DNA of 6,630 nucleotides from Thermopetrobacter sp. (lineage in GTDB: Bacteria > Pseudomonadota > Alphaproteobacteria > Rhizobiales > Aestuariivirgaceae): contig DRPD01000175.1 of the NCBI GenBank assembly GCA_011374735.1, positions 1 to 6,630 on the forward strand. The letters run 5' to 3'. The translations under genes were made by a program, and so were the position numbers. A model generated the notes under the pieces. It had not been told where the DNA came from. It saw only the letters and a program-made list of their open reading frames with translations, and searched no databases. How positions within the stretch are numbered: the first letter of the stretch is position 1; each line of letters begins with the position of its first letter. Of the stretch, positions 1-5,306 are shown piece by piece.

Positions 1-52
1 CCCGTCACTCCCGTTCTCCTCCCGTCACTCCCGTTCTCCTCCCGTCACTCCC
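1..52. repeat. 20-bp tandem repeat, about 2.6 copies
   Basis: The unit CCCGTCACTCCCGTTCTCCT occurs at 1-20 and 21-40 without a mismatch. Its first 12 bases start a third time at 41-52, where the sequence runs on into the hairpin of the neighbouring REP-like element. The array touches the window edge, so more copies may lie to the left. The shared CCCGTCACTCCC suggests (inference) that the array grew by slippage or duplication of the outer end of that element. Confidence 0.9.
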
Positions 53-170
53 GCGAAAGCGGGAGTCCATGCTGACTTTCCAATTTGTTGTGACATCCGC
101 TGTCAAGGAACTGAACCTTCGGAATTTTCGGCCCGTCAGCATGGATGCCCGCTTGCGCGGGCATGACGGA
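41..170. repeat. Pair of inverted REP-like palindromes
   Basis: Two arms of about 36 bp, at 41-76 and 135-170, face each other as imperfect inverted copies and share GTCAGCATGGA at their inner ends (66-76 on the minus strand, 135-145 on the plus strand). Each arm is itself a perfect 8-bp hairpin. The left one is ACTCCCGC-GAAA-GCGGGAGT (47-66) and the right one is ATGCCCGC-TTGC-GCGGGCAT (145-164). The two stems differ by two base pairs, and both sides of the stem have changed together. The spacer 77-134 is more AT-rich than the rest of the window and encodes nothing I can support. The layout resembles a bacterial interspersed mosaic element (paired REPs) or a very small MITE. No transposase is present. 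Confidence 0.8.
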
Positions 171-371
171 GAGTGCGGGATAGTTGATCAAGCCTCAGCC
201 CATGGCAGTCGATTAATCATAAATTTACCGGGTTTCTTGAAGCGATCTTAACGCCCGCCGCCCTAGGGTCGTGCGCATGAGGGCAGAGGGGGCGCTCAAC
301 GAGAACGAAACGGAACGACAAGCCTTCCCGCCCCTTGTTGCGTCAAACACGAGTGAGTGACAGGTGCGATC
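171..371 (+). other. Upstream region of the MarR gene
   Basis: This gene-free stretch lies between the repeat pair and the regulator gene. It contains an AT-rich island at about 205-240, including the palindrome GATTAATC (211-218), and a CCCTAGGG palindrome (261-268). I see no convincing -35/-10 pair with 16-18 bp spacing. The promoter of the downstream gene presumably lies here, and the AT-rich island is the likeliest place, but this is inference. Confidence 0.3.
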
Positions 372-881
372 ATGACCCATCAAATGCTGCAAAAGGAGCG
401 CCCCGGCGGCGAACGGGAGGCGCCGGTTAAGCGCCGTTATCTGGAAGCCCTGAACCTCATCGAGCGCCTGCATCGGCGGCTGCTCGACGTGGTCAAGGAT
501 GAATTCGAGCGTAACGGCGAGAAGGAGCTCAATCCGGTGCAGGCCTTGCTGCTCTATAACATCGGCGACGACGTGCTCTCGGCCGGCGAGTTGAAGAGCC
601 GCGGCTATTATCAGGGTTCCAACGTGTCCTACAACCTGAAGAAGCTGGTGGAGGCGGGCTATGTCTCCCATGAGCGTTCCGACGCCGACCGCCGCTCGGT
701 CAGGGTGCGGCTGACGGACAAGGGCCAGCGGGTGCGGGCCCGCGTCGATTCCCTGTATGACCGCCAGCTGCAATCCATCCGCGACGTGCTGGGCATGGAT
801 GAAGAGGAATTCGACCGCCTCAACCGGGCGCTGGCGCGGCTGGAGCGATTCTGGACCGATCAGATCCTCTACCGATTGTGA
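372..881 (+). CDS. ldtR: MarR-family transcriptional regulator, LdtR-like
   Basis: This is a 169-residue cytoplasmic DNA-binding protein of the MarR winged-helix family, expected to act as a dimer on palindromic operators. An N-terminal helix (about 20-48) leads into the winged helix. The helix-turn-helix lies at about 69-95 (LSAGELKSRGYY, then GSNVSYNLKKLVEAGYV), and the wing carries ERSDADRRSVRVRLT (101-115). The C-terminal dimerisation helices end in LERFWTDQILYRL (157-169). The NVSYNLKKLV and DRRSVRV blocks and this C-terminus recall LdtR of Liberibacter and rhizobia, which is known for controlling an L,D-transpeptidase gene; the symbol rests on memory of that family. I chose the ATG at 372 because AGGTG (362-366) sits 5 nt upstream. 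A GTG at 357 would add five residues. The gene stands alone, ends in its own terminator, and faces a minus-strand gene. No L,D-transpeptidase gene is in the window. Confidence 0.9.
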   Translation: MTHQMLQKERPGGEREAPVKRRYLEALNLIERLHRRLLDVVKDEFERNGEKELNPVQALLLYNIGDDVLSAGELKSRGYYQGSNVSYNLKKLVEAGYVSHERSDADRRSVRVRLTDKGQRVRARVDSLYDRQLQSIRDVLGMDEEEFDRLNRALARLERFWTDQILYRL

Positions 882-934
882 ACAATACGGGGAGGCCATT
901 CCCCCTGCATCAGACAGGTGGACAGGCCAACGAG

Positions 935-970
935 ACGCCCGCGCGCCCGACGGCCCGCGGGCGTTTCTTT
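935..970 (+). terminator. Rho-independent terminator of the MarR gene
   Basis: A perfect 9-bp GC-rich stem, ACGCCCGCG (935-943) with CGCGGGCGT (956-964), encloses a 12-nt loop and runs directly into TTTCTTT (964-970). It lies 53 nt after the stop codon of the MarR gene. Read on the minus strand, the hairpin has no T-run after it, so it is a clear terminator only for plus-strand transcription. The minus-strand cluster, whose last gene stops at 970, has no obvious intrinsic terminator of its own here. Confidence 0.85.
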
Positions 971-1647
971 CAGTTGGTGTCCAGTTGCGCTTCCGCCTGC
1001 ACCATCTGCAGGGTCTTGGCGATGGTCACCGGATCCTCCACCCCCAGAATGGCGTATTTGCGCGCCATGATCATCGCCGGGATGCGCTTCACGCCCAGCT
1101 CGTGGGCCTCCTTGATCTCCTGCCACACCTCGTCCGTCTCGCGGTCGGATTCCAGCACTTTTCGCGCCTTGAAGGTGTCCATCACCCCCAGCTCGGCCGC
1201 CGCGTCGGCCAGCACGTCGATGTCGCCGATGTCCTTGCCCTCGATGAAGAACAGCTCATAGAGCCGGCCCACCATCTGGTGCTCCTTGCCGGCCTCGCGT
1301 GACATGCGCACCAGCCGGTGGGCGTCGATGGTGTTGGGCTGCGCCTCGATGGCCTCGAAGTTGAACTCGATGCCGTCCTGCAGGCCGGCCACGCGGATCG
1401 GCTCCAGCGCCTTTTCCACCTGTTCCGGGGTGCCGTGGGTCTTGGCCAGCCAGTCCTTGCGGGGAATGCCGCCGGGCGGGATGTCGGCGGCCAGCAGATA
1501 GGGATACCAGCGCAGGCGCACCGGGATGTCCAGCATCTCCAGAACGGCGTCCAGACGCTTGCGGGCGATGAAGCTCCACGGGCAGGACAGATCGGCGATC
1601 ATGTCGATCTCGATCTCCTGCAGGGGGGTGTCGGTGGTGTCGGTCAT
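970..1647 (-). CDS. FrnE-like DsbA-family thioredoxin-fold protein (CPWS motif)
   Basis: This 225-residue protein has the thioredoxin fold with helical insertion typical of the FrnE branch of the DsbA family. There is no signal peptide, so it should be cytoplasmic. The N-terminal strand leads into DLSCPWSFIARKRLD (19-33), where FrnE proteins usually have CPWC. Further family blocks are QPNTIDAHRLV (103-113), ELFFIEGKDIGD (131-142), and GVKRIPAMIMARKYAILG (185-202), with the expected cis-proline at 190. Cys22 is the only cysteine I see, so a dithiol oxidase reaction within one motif is not possible. A monothiol, glutathione-linked or non-redox role is more likely (inference). The ATG at 1647 opens the conserved domain; the upstream extension would need a TTG start. 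It follows the solute-binding protein gene by 96 nt with no evident terminator between, so it may be the last gene of that operon. Its substrate is unknown. Confidence 0.88.
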   Translation of the reverse strand: MTDTTDTPLQEIEIDMIADLSCPWSFIARKRLDAVLEMLDIPVRLRWYPYLLAADIPPGGIPRKDWLAKTHGTPEQVEKALEPIRVAGLQDGIEFNFEAIEAQPNTIDAHRLVRMSREAGKEHQMVGRLYELFFIEGKDIGDIDVLADAAAELGVMDTFKARKVLESDRETDEVWQEIKEAHELGVKRIPAMIMARKYAILGVEDPVTIAKTLQMVQAEAQLDTN

Positions 1648-1743
1648 GGCGGAAGGCCCTTGTCGGAAGATAAAGCGAAGGATTGATGCCGCCTGCATGG
1701 CCCATCGCCGCGCCGCTGACAAGGCGCATCCCGCATGGTGACG

Positions 1744-3525
1744 TCAGGGCGCGTGCCATAAAGGCTCGGTCATGAAACCATACAGCGAGAAGGTGGCGGG
1801 GCGTTTGATCGTCTTGCGATAAGCCACCCATTGCCCCGGCGCGTGATACAGCGGCAGCACATAAAAGCCGCTCATCAAGAGCCGGTCCAGGGCCCGCACC
1901 GCGGCCACGAAGCGCCCCCGCTCGCGCGCCGCGACGATCTCGCCGATCACCTTGTCGATGGCCGGGTCGGCCACGCCCATGTAGTTGCGCGTGCCTTCAC
2001 GGGTGCGCCCTTGCGATCCCCAGTAGAACATCTGCTCGTTGCCCGGCGAGAGCGAGTTGTACCAGGTGTAGGGCACCATGTCGTAGTCATAGGACAACAG
2101 GCGGCGGGTGAACTGCGCGGAATCCACCAGCCGGATGGTCATGGCGATGCCGATGCGTTTCAGGGCGCGCTGCCAGATCAGCGCCAGCTTCTCATGCTCC
2201 GGCGCCGCGATCAGCAGCTCGAAGGCGAACGGCCTGCCGTCCTTCATCAGCTTGCCGCCGGCCAGCCGCCAGCCGGCTTGCGCCAGCAATCGCAGGGCGG
2301 TGCGCAGATTCCGGCGATCCAGCCCGCTGCCGTCCGACACCGGCGAACGCCACGCGCCCTTCACGAAACGCTCTTCCAGTTTCGCCCCGGCCGCCTTGAG
2401 GATTTCCCGTTCCACATCGGATGCCGGTCGGCCGACGGAGGACAGCTCCGAGCCGTCGAAATAGCCATGCGTGCGGGCATAGAGTTTGTGGAACAGGTTG
2501 GCGTTGGCCCATTCGAAATCGAAGGTGTATTGCAACGCCTCGCGCACCGTGCGGTCGGCGAAGATGGCGCGGCGGGTGTTGAACACGAAGGCCGACAGCG
2601 GCTTGGGCAGCCCCGTCGGCGCCGTCTCGCGGATCACCTCGCCGCTTTTCACGGCCGGAAAGTCATAGGCCGTGGCCCAGCGCGTGGCGTCGGACTCGTA
2701 GCGCACATCGGCCTCGCCCTTCTTGAAGGCCTCGAAGGCGGCCTGATTGTCGCGGTAGTAGTCGAGCGCGATGCGGTCGAAGTTGTACAGCCCGCGGCGG
2801 CTGGGCAGATCGGCCGCCCACCAGTCCTTGCGCCGCTGCAAGACCAGCTTCTGCCCGGCCTTCACCTCCACCACTGCGTAAGGCCCGGAGCCGACCGGCG
2901 GGCTCAAGGTGGTGCGGTTGAATTCGGTCTTCTCATAGACGTGCTTGGGCAGCACCGGCATCAGCCCGAGGATCAGCGGCAGCTCCCGATCCTTGCCATC
3001 GAGGATGAACCTGACCGTGTAATCATCGGGCGTTTCGACCTTTTTCACCTTCTTGTAATAGCTGCGGTGATTGAGCCGCCCCTCATCGCGCAAGGTGCGC
3101 CAGGAGAACACCACGTCGGCCGCCGTCACCGGCCTGCCGTCGGCGAAGCGCGCCTTGCGGTTCAGGTGAAAGGTGATGGAACTGCGGTCATCGGGCATCT
3201 CCACCTTTTCGGCGATCAGCCCATACAGCGAGAACGGCTCCGCGTAGGAGCGCGCCATCAGGCTCTCGAACACCAGCGAGCCCAGTTGCCACACCCGGCG
3301 GCCCTTGATGATGAACGGGTTGAGGTTGTCGAACGAACCGGTGATCGCCTGGCGCAACGTGCCGCCCTTCGGCGCGTCCGGGTTGGTGTAGGGGAAGTGG
3401 GTGAAGGCGGCGGGCAGGGCGGGGCGGCCATGCATGGCGATGCCGTGCACCGGTTCGGCCCATGACGCCACCGGCCAGGCCAGCGCCCATATCAGCGCCG
3501 CCAGCGCCAGCGTCAGCCTGCTCAT
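1744..3525 (-). CDS. YejA-like extracellular solute-binding protein, family 5
   Basis: This is a 593-residue periplasmic substrate-binding protein of the SBP_bac_5 (peptide/nickel/opine) family, which normally delivers peptides or similar ligands to an ABC transporter. A signal peptide occupies about residues 1-23 (hydrophobic core LALAALIWALAWPVA, likely cut after SWA). The mature start has HGIAMHG and then FTHFPYTNPDAPKGG (41-55), a hallmark of YejA-type proteins. The protein ends in VLPLYHAPGQWVAYR and a final MTEPLWHAP. Length fits YejA (about 600 residues). I preferred the ATG at 3525, preceded by GGGTGA (3535-3530), because it gives a compact signal peptide. An ATG at 3537 is possible. 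A GTG at 3570 would overlap the lyase stop codon as GTGA, which is also plausible for a coupled gene. It lies 41 nt after the lyase gene and is surely co-transcribed. No yejB, yejE or yejF partner is in the window, so the transporter it serves is unknown. Confidence 0.93.
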   Translation of the reverse strand: MSRLTLALAALIWALAWPVASWAEPVHGIAMHGRPALPAAFTHFPYTNPDAPKGGTLRQAITGSFDNLNPFIIKGRRVWQLGSLVFESLMARSYAEPFSLYGLIAEKVEMPDDRSSITFHLNRKARFADGRPVTAADVVFSWRTLRDEGRLNHRSYYKKVKKVETPDDYTVRFILDGKDRELPLILGLMPVLPKHVYEKTEFNRTTLSPPVGSGPYAVVEVKAGQKLVLQRRKDWWAADLPSRRGLYNFDRIALDYYRDNQAAFEAFKKGEADVRYESDATRWATAYDFPAVKSGEVIRETAPTGLPKPLSAFVFNTRRAIFADRTVREALQYTFDFEWANANLFHKLYARTHGYFDGSELSSVGRPASDVEREILKAAGAKLEERFVKGAWRSPVSDGSGLDRRNLRTALRLLAQAGWRLAGGKLMKDGRPFAFELLIAAPEHEKLALIWQRALKRIGIAMTIRLVDSAQFTRRLLSYDYDMVPYTWYNSLSPGNEQMFYWGSQGRTREGTRNYMGVADPAIDKVIGEIVAARERGRFVAAVRALDRLLMSGFYVLPLYHAPGQWVAYRKTIKRPATFSLYGFMTEPLWHAP

Positions 3526-3566
3526 GGAATCACCCATGCGGCGCATTCTAGCAGCCGGGGGGCGCA

Positions 3567-4616
3567 TCACAAACCATACAGGGCGGCCTTCTGCGGCTCC
3601 TTCTTCGCCACCATCCGCGCCAGCTCCACCAGCACCTGCGCCTGCTTGAAGGTGGCGTCGTCCTGCATCTTGCCGTCCACCATCACCGCGCCGCTGCCGT
3701 CCGGCATGGCCGCCACGATCTTCAGGGCGAACTTCACCTCCTCCGGATCGGGCGAGAACACCTCACGGGCGATCTCGATCTGGCTCGGATGCAGGCTCCA
3801 CGCCCCCACACAGCCCAGCACGAAGGCGTTGCGGAACTGCTGCTCGCAACCCGCCGGATCGGAAAAGTCTCCGAACGGCCCGTAGAACGGCTTGATGCCG
3901 GCCGCCGCGCAGGCGTCCACCATGCGCGCGATCGTGTAATGCCACAAGTCCTGCTGGCCGCGCGCCCGTGGCGCTTGCGGGTCATCGGGATCGGGATCGG
4001 CCAGCACCGCGTAATCGGGGTGCCCGCCACCCACCCGTGTCGTCTTCATGCCACGCGCCGCCGCCAGATCGGCCGGGCCGAGGCTCATGCCGTGCATGCG
4101 GCAGCTGGCGGTGGCGATCTCCTCCACGTTGATCATCCCGGCCGGCGTCTCCACAATGGCGTGAACGAGGATCGGCCGCGCGATGCCATGGCGCGCCTCC
4201 AGCTGGGCCAGCAGCCGGTCCAGATAATGAATGTCGCGCGCCGCCTCCACCTTCGGCAGCATGATGACGTCCAGCTTGTCGCCCACCGCGGAGACGATCT
4301 CCATCACGTCATGCAGCATCCACGGCGAATCCAGCGCGTTGATGCGCACCCACAGCCCGGTGTCGCCGAACTCATGCTCTTGCGCCATGGCGATGAAGCC
4401 GGCCCGGGCCGCCTCCTTGGCGTCGGCCGGCACCGCGTCTTCCAGATTGCCCAGAATCACGTCCACCCGGCCGATCAGCCCGCCCACCCTGGCGCGCACC
4501 TTCTCCACGTGCGGCGGGATGAAATGGATCATCCGCTCCAGTCTCACCGGCAGCTCCCGATACGGCGCCGGCGCTCCGGCGGCGAGCGGCGCGAAGAATG
4601 TCCGTGGCGGCAGCAT
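3567..4616 (-). CDS. mcl: Malyl-CoA / citramalyl-CoA lyase, Chloroflexus type (HpcH/HpaI-CitE family)
   Basis: This 349-residue TIM-barrel enzyme belongs to the HpcH/HpaI aldolase-CitE superfamily. Mcl enzymes reversibly cleave (S)-malyl-CoA to acetyl-CoA and glyoxylate, and often beta-methylmalyl-CoA or (S)-citramalyl-CoA as well. Visible active-site blocks are GNLEDAVP (56-63), the CoA-ester-binding WVRIN (89-93, Arg91), MLPKVE (119-124), the metal-ligand Glu156 in HAIVETPAG, the metal-ligand Asp183 in [10 protein letters not shown], and GPFGDFSD (246-253). The N-terminal [13 protein letters not shown] and [11 protein letters not shown] and the C-terminal [14 protein letters not shown] and final ALYGL match my memory of the Chloroflexus aurantiacus trifunctional lyase (about 348 residues) better than the roughly 320-residue Mcl1 of Rhodobacter. 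ATG 4616 is preceded by a good GGAGG (4630-4626, 9-nt spacing). It heads the minus-strand cluster. Which CoA ester it uses cannot be read from sequence alone. Confidence 0.92.
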   Translation of the reverse strand: MLPPRTFFAPLAAGAPAPYRELPVRLERMIHFIPPHVEKVRARVGGLIGRVDVILGNLEDAVPADAKEAARAGFIAMAQEHEFGDTGLWVRINALDSPWMLHDVMEIVSAVGDKLDVIMLPKVEAARDIHYLDRLLAQLEARHGIARPILVHAIVETPAGMINVEEIATASCRMHGMSLGPADLAAARGMKTTRVGGGHPDYAVLADPDPDDPQAPRARGQQDLWHYTIARMVDACAAAGIKPFYGPFGDFSDPAGCEQQFRNAFVLGCVGAWSLHPSQIEIAREVFSPDPEEVKFALKIVAAMPDGSGAVMVDGKMQDDATFKQAQVLVELARMVAKKEPQKAALYGL

Positions 4617-4649
4617 CCGTCCTGTCCTCCCCTGCGTTCATGCCGCACC

Positions 4650-4679
4650 ATCAAAGCCGCCGCCCGCCGCTGCCGTCAA
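4650..4679 (-). promoter_or_regulatory. Possible promoter of the lyase cluster
   Basis: On the minus strand TTGACG (4679-4674) is followed after 18 bp by TTTGAT (4655-4650). This would start transcription near 4643, giving a leader of roughly 27 nt with the GGAGG site inside it. The -35 is good and the -10 only fair (four of six consensus bases), so this is tentative. It is the only reasonable pair I found between the lyase gene and the divergent tRNA. Confidence 0.4.
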
Positions 4680-4702
4680 CCTCGCCAAAAGAGGCACCCG
4701 GC

Positions 4703-4731
4703 TTGCCGCGCCGCCGCCCGCCGGTTATGTA
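4703..4731 (+). promoter_or_regulatory. Promoter of the tRNA-Arg gene
   Basis: TTGCCG (4703-4708), 17 bp, then TATGTA (4726-4731) fits a sigma70-type promoter. Transcription would start near 4738, about 8 nt before the mature tRNA 5' end at 4746. The -10 lies inside a small inverted repeat GGTTA-TG-TAACC (4723-4734). Confidence 0.6.
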
Positions 4732-4745
4732 ACCACCATCCGCAA

Positions 4746-4822
4746 GGTCCCGTAGCTCAGCCGGATAGAGCACCGGATTCCTAATCCGGGGGTCGCAGGT
4801 TCGAATCCTGCCGGGACCGCCA
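4746..4822 (+). tRNA. tRNA-Arg (anticodon CCT)
   Basis: The 77-nt gene folds into a full cloverleaf. The acceptor stem is GGTCCCG/CGGGACC, the D stem GCTC/GAGC, and the anticodon stem CCGGA/TCCGG around loop TTCCTAA (anticodon CCT, decoding AGG). The variable loop has 5 nt, and the T stem GCAGG/CCTGC surrounds TTCGAAT. The discriminator base is G, and CCA is encoded (4820-4822). It is transcribed divergently from the lyase gene. A short hairpin CCAGC-GGTC-GCTGG (4820-4833) covers its 3' end but has no T-run, so I do not call it a terminator. No second copy of the tRNA 3' end is seen in the window, so nothing suggests an integrated element here. Confidence 0.97.
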
Positions 4823-5089
4823 GCGGTCGCTGGATTCGACTTCCGCCGACTGGTGATCCGAGGGAGAGGACTGCGGTTTTCCATTCTCCGCCTTCGCGGT
4901 GAAGCTCCGTAAAAGAGGCTCCACCCGTGTGCGCCCCCGCGCCTTCAACCCGTCATTGCCGGACTTGTTCCGGCAATCCAGATAGGCGGCGCGGCCATCG
5001 GCGAAGCGTTCGGTTCTTTCCGCCTGCCTCGCGAATGCCGGCCGTGCGCACTGGATACCCGGAATCCCGAAGCACGGATGCCGATCCCC
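4823..5089 (+). other. Intergenic region between tRNA-Arg and the thi operon
   Basis: I see no credible gene in this stretch. It contains a REP-like hairpin at 4949-4981 (listed separately). It also contains the first copy of an 11-bp direct repeat, TGCCGGCCGTG, at 5036-5046; the second copy (5091-5101) overlaps the -35 of the thi promoter. The short open frames here lack family resemblance and good ribosome binding sites. No terminator for the tRNA is evident. Confidence 0.5.
4949..4981. repeat. REP-like palindromic element
   Basis: A perfect 9-bp inverted repeat, ATTGCCGGA (4955-4963) with TCCGGCAAT (4969-4977), flanks the loop CTTGT. It is preceded by CCCGTCA and followed by CCAG. Hairpins of this kind are scattered between genes in many alphaproteobacteria. 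The outer bases (CCCGTCA on the left, TCCA on the right) match those of the left arm at 41-76 although the stem differs, so the two probably belong to related repeat families. Confidence 0.7.
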
Positions 5090-5118
5090 TTGCCGGCCGT
5101 GGCGCGATCGCCTAAAAT
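5090..5118 (+). promoter_or_regulatory. Promoter of the thiM-thiE operon
   Basis: TTGCCG (5090-5095), a 17-bp spacer and TAAAAT (5113-5118) form a good sigma70-type promoter. The expected start point near 5125 lies a few bases before the first stem of the TPP riboswitch, so the whole aptamer would be transcribed. The tRNA-Arg promoter uses the same -35 hexamer and spacing. Confidence 0.7.
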
Positions 5119-5129
5119 CGCCAGCAATA

Positions 5130-5226
5130 CCTCATTGGGGTGCCCGTGTGGCGGGCTGAGAGGCGCTGAACCACAAGCGCCAACCCATGGAACCTGATCC
5201 GGGTCATGCCGGCGGAGGGAATGAGG
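5130..5226 (+). promoter_or_regulatory. TPP riboswitch (THI element)
   Basis: All aptamer parts are visible. P1 is CCTCATT (5130-5136) with AATGAGG (5220-5226). P2 is GGGT (5138-5141) with ACCC (5183-5186), and P3 is GCCCG (5142-5146) with CGGGC (5152-5156). The conserved CTGAGA follows at 5156-5161. An optional extra hairpin GGCGCT/AGCGCC is at 5162-5181. The second half has GAACCTGATCC, GGTCATGCC and GGCGGAGGGAA (5190-5221), close to the THI-box consensus. Binding of thiamine pyrophosphate stabilises P1 and turns off the genes behind it. No terminator hairpin with a T-run follows, so control is probably at translation initiation (inference). The 3' strand of P1 overlaps the start of GAGGAG (5223-5228), a Shine-Dalgarno-like sequence. 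Confidence 0.96.
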
Positions 5227-5228
5227 AG

Positions 5229-5300
5229 ATGATGCCAGCCACGCCGCTTCTCCATTCAGTCTTGTCGCGCCCGCATGCCCGTTGGCTGAACGGAGCGTGA
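5229..5300 (+). other. Possible 23-codon leader ORF between riboswitch and thiM
   Basis: An open frame begins with two successive ATGs (5229, 5232) immediately after GAGGAG (5223-5228) and ends with TGA at 5298-5300, six nt before the thiM ATG and in the same frame. It would encode MMPATPLLHSVL, then SRPHARWLNGA. Spacing from the purine tract to either ATG is shorter than usual (0 or 3 nt), and the peptide resembles nothing I know. It may be chance, or a translated leader that couples riboswitch state to thiM. Confidence 0.25.
5279..5295 (+). promoter_or_regulatory. Hairpin over the thiM ribosome binding site
   Basis: CCGTT (5279-5283) pairs with AACGG (5289-5293) around loop GGCTG. It covers half of GGAG (5292-5295), the only Shine-Dalgarno-like sequence before thiM (11 nt from its ATG). 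The loop region TGGCTG (5283-5288) can instead pair with CAGCCA (5236-5241) just downstream of the riboswitch. This could serve as a switch between open and closed thiM start sites, but it is inferred only from complementarity. Confidence 0.35.
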
Positions 5301-5306
5301 CGCGCC

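Noticed and set aside
69..251. 60-codon plus-strand frame inside the left repeat region
   Set aside because: It translates the REP-like arms (MDARLRGHD is the usual translation of such hairpins) and has no good ribosome binding site.
335..350. Imperfect dyad TGTT-GCGTCA-AACA as a MarR operator
   Set aside because: The half-sites are only four bases and the match is well within chance; there is no second copy or promoter to anchor it.
225..899. 224-codon minus-strand frame over the MarR gene
   Set aside because: It is an antisense shadow of the MarR coding sequence, crosses its upstream region, and has no recognisable domain.
889..904. Hairpin GGGGA-GGCCAT-TCCCC just after the MarR stop
   Set aside because: The stem is short and has no T-run on either strand. 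The stronger hairpin at 935-970 is the terminator.
1831..3465. 544-codon open frame on the plus strand, antisense to the solute-binding protein
   Set aside because: Its translation is rich in His, Arg, Gln and Gly without any family resemblance, as expected for the shadow of a GC-rich gene. The minus-strand protein has a signal peptide and clear family motifs.
3789..4784. 331-codon open frame on the plus strand, antisense to the lyase
   Set aside because: It is low-complexity Arg/His-rich sequence that runs into the tRNA gene. The minus-strand lyase has intact catalytic motifs.
4746..4822. tRNA-Arg as an attachment site for an integrated element
   Set aside because: There is no integrase and no repeated copy of the tRNA 3' end in the window, and the genes on both sides look like ordinary chromosomal genes.
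4651..4884. Minus-strand frame with GRIRTCDPRIRNPVLYPAEL across the tRNA
   Set aside because: This is the well-known spurious translation of the antisense strand of a tRNA gene, often annotated by mistake. The tRNA-Arg on the plus strand explains the sequence.
4927..5115. 62-codon plus-strand frame between tRNA and riboswitch
   Set aside because: It covers the REP-like hairpin and the thi promoter and shows no protein family features.
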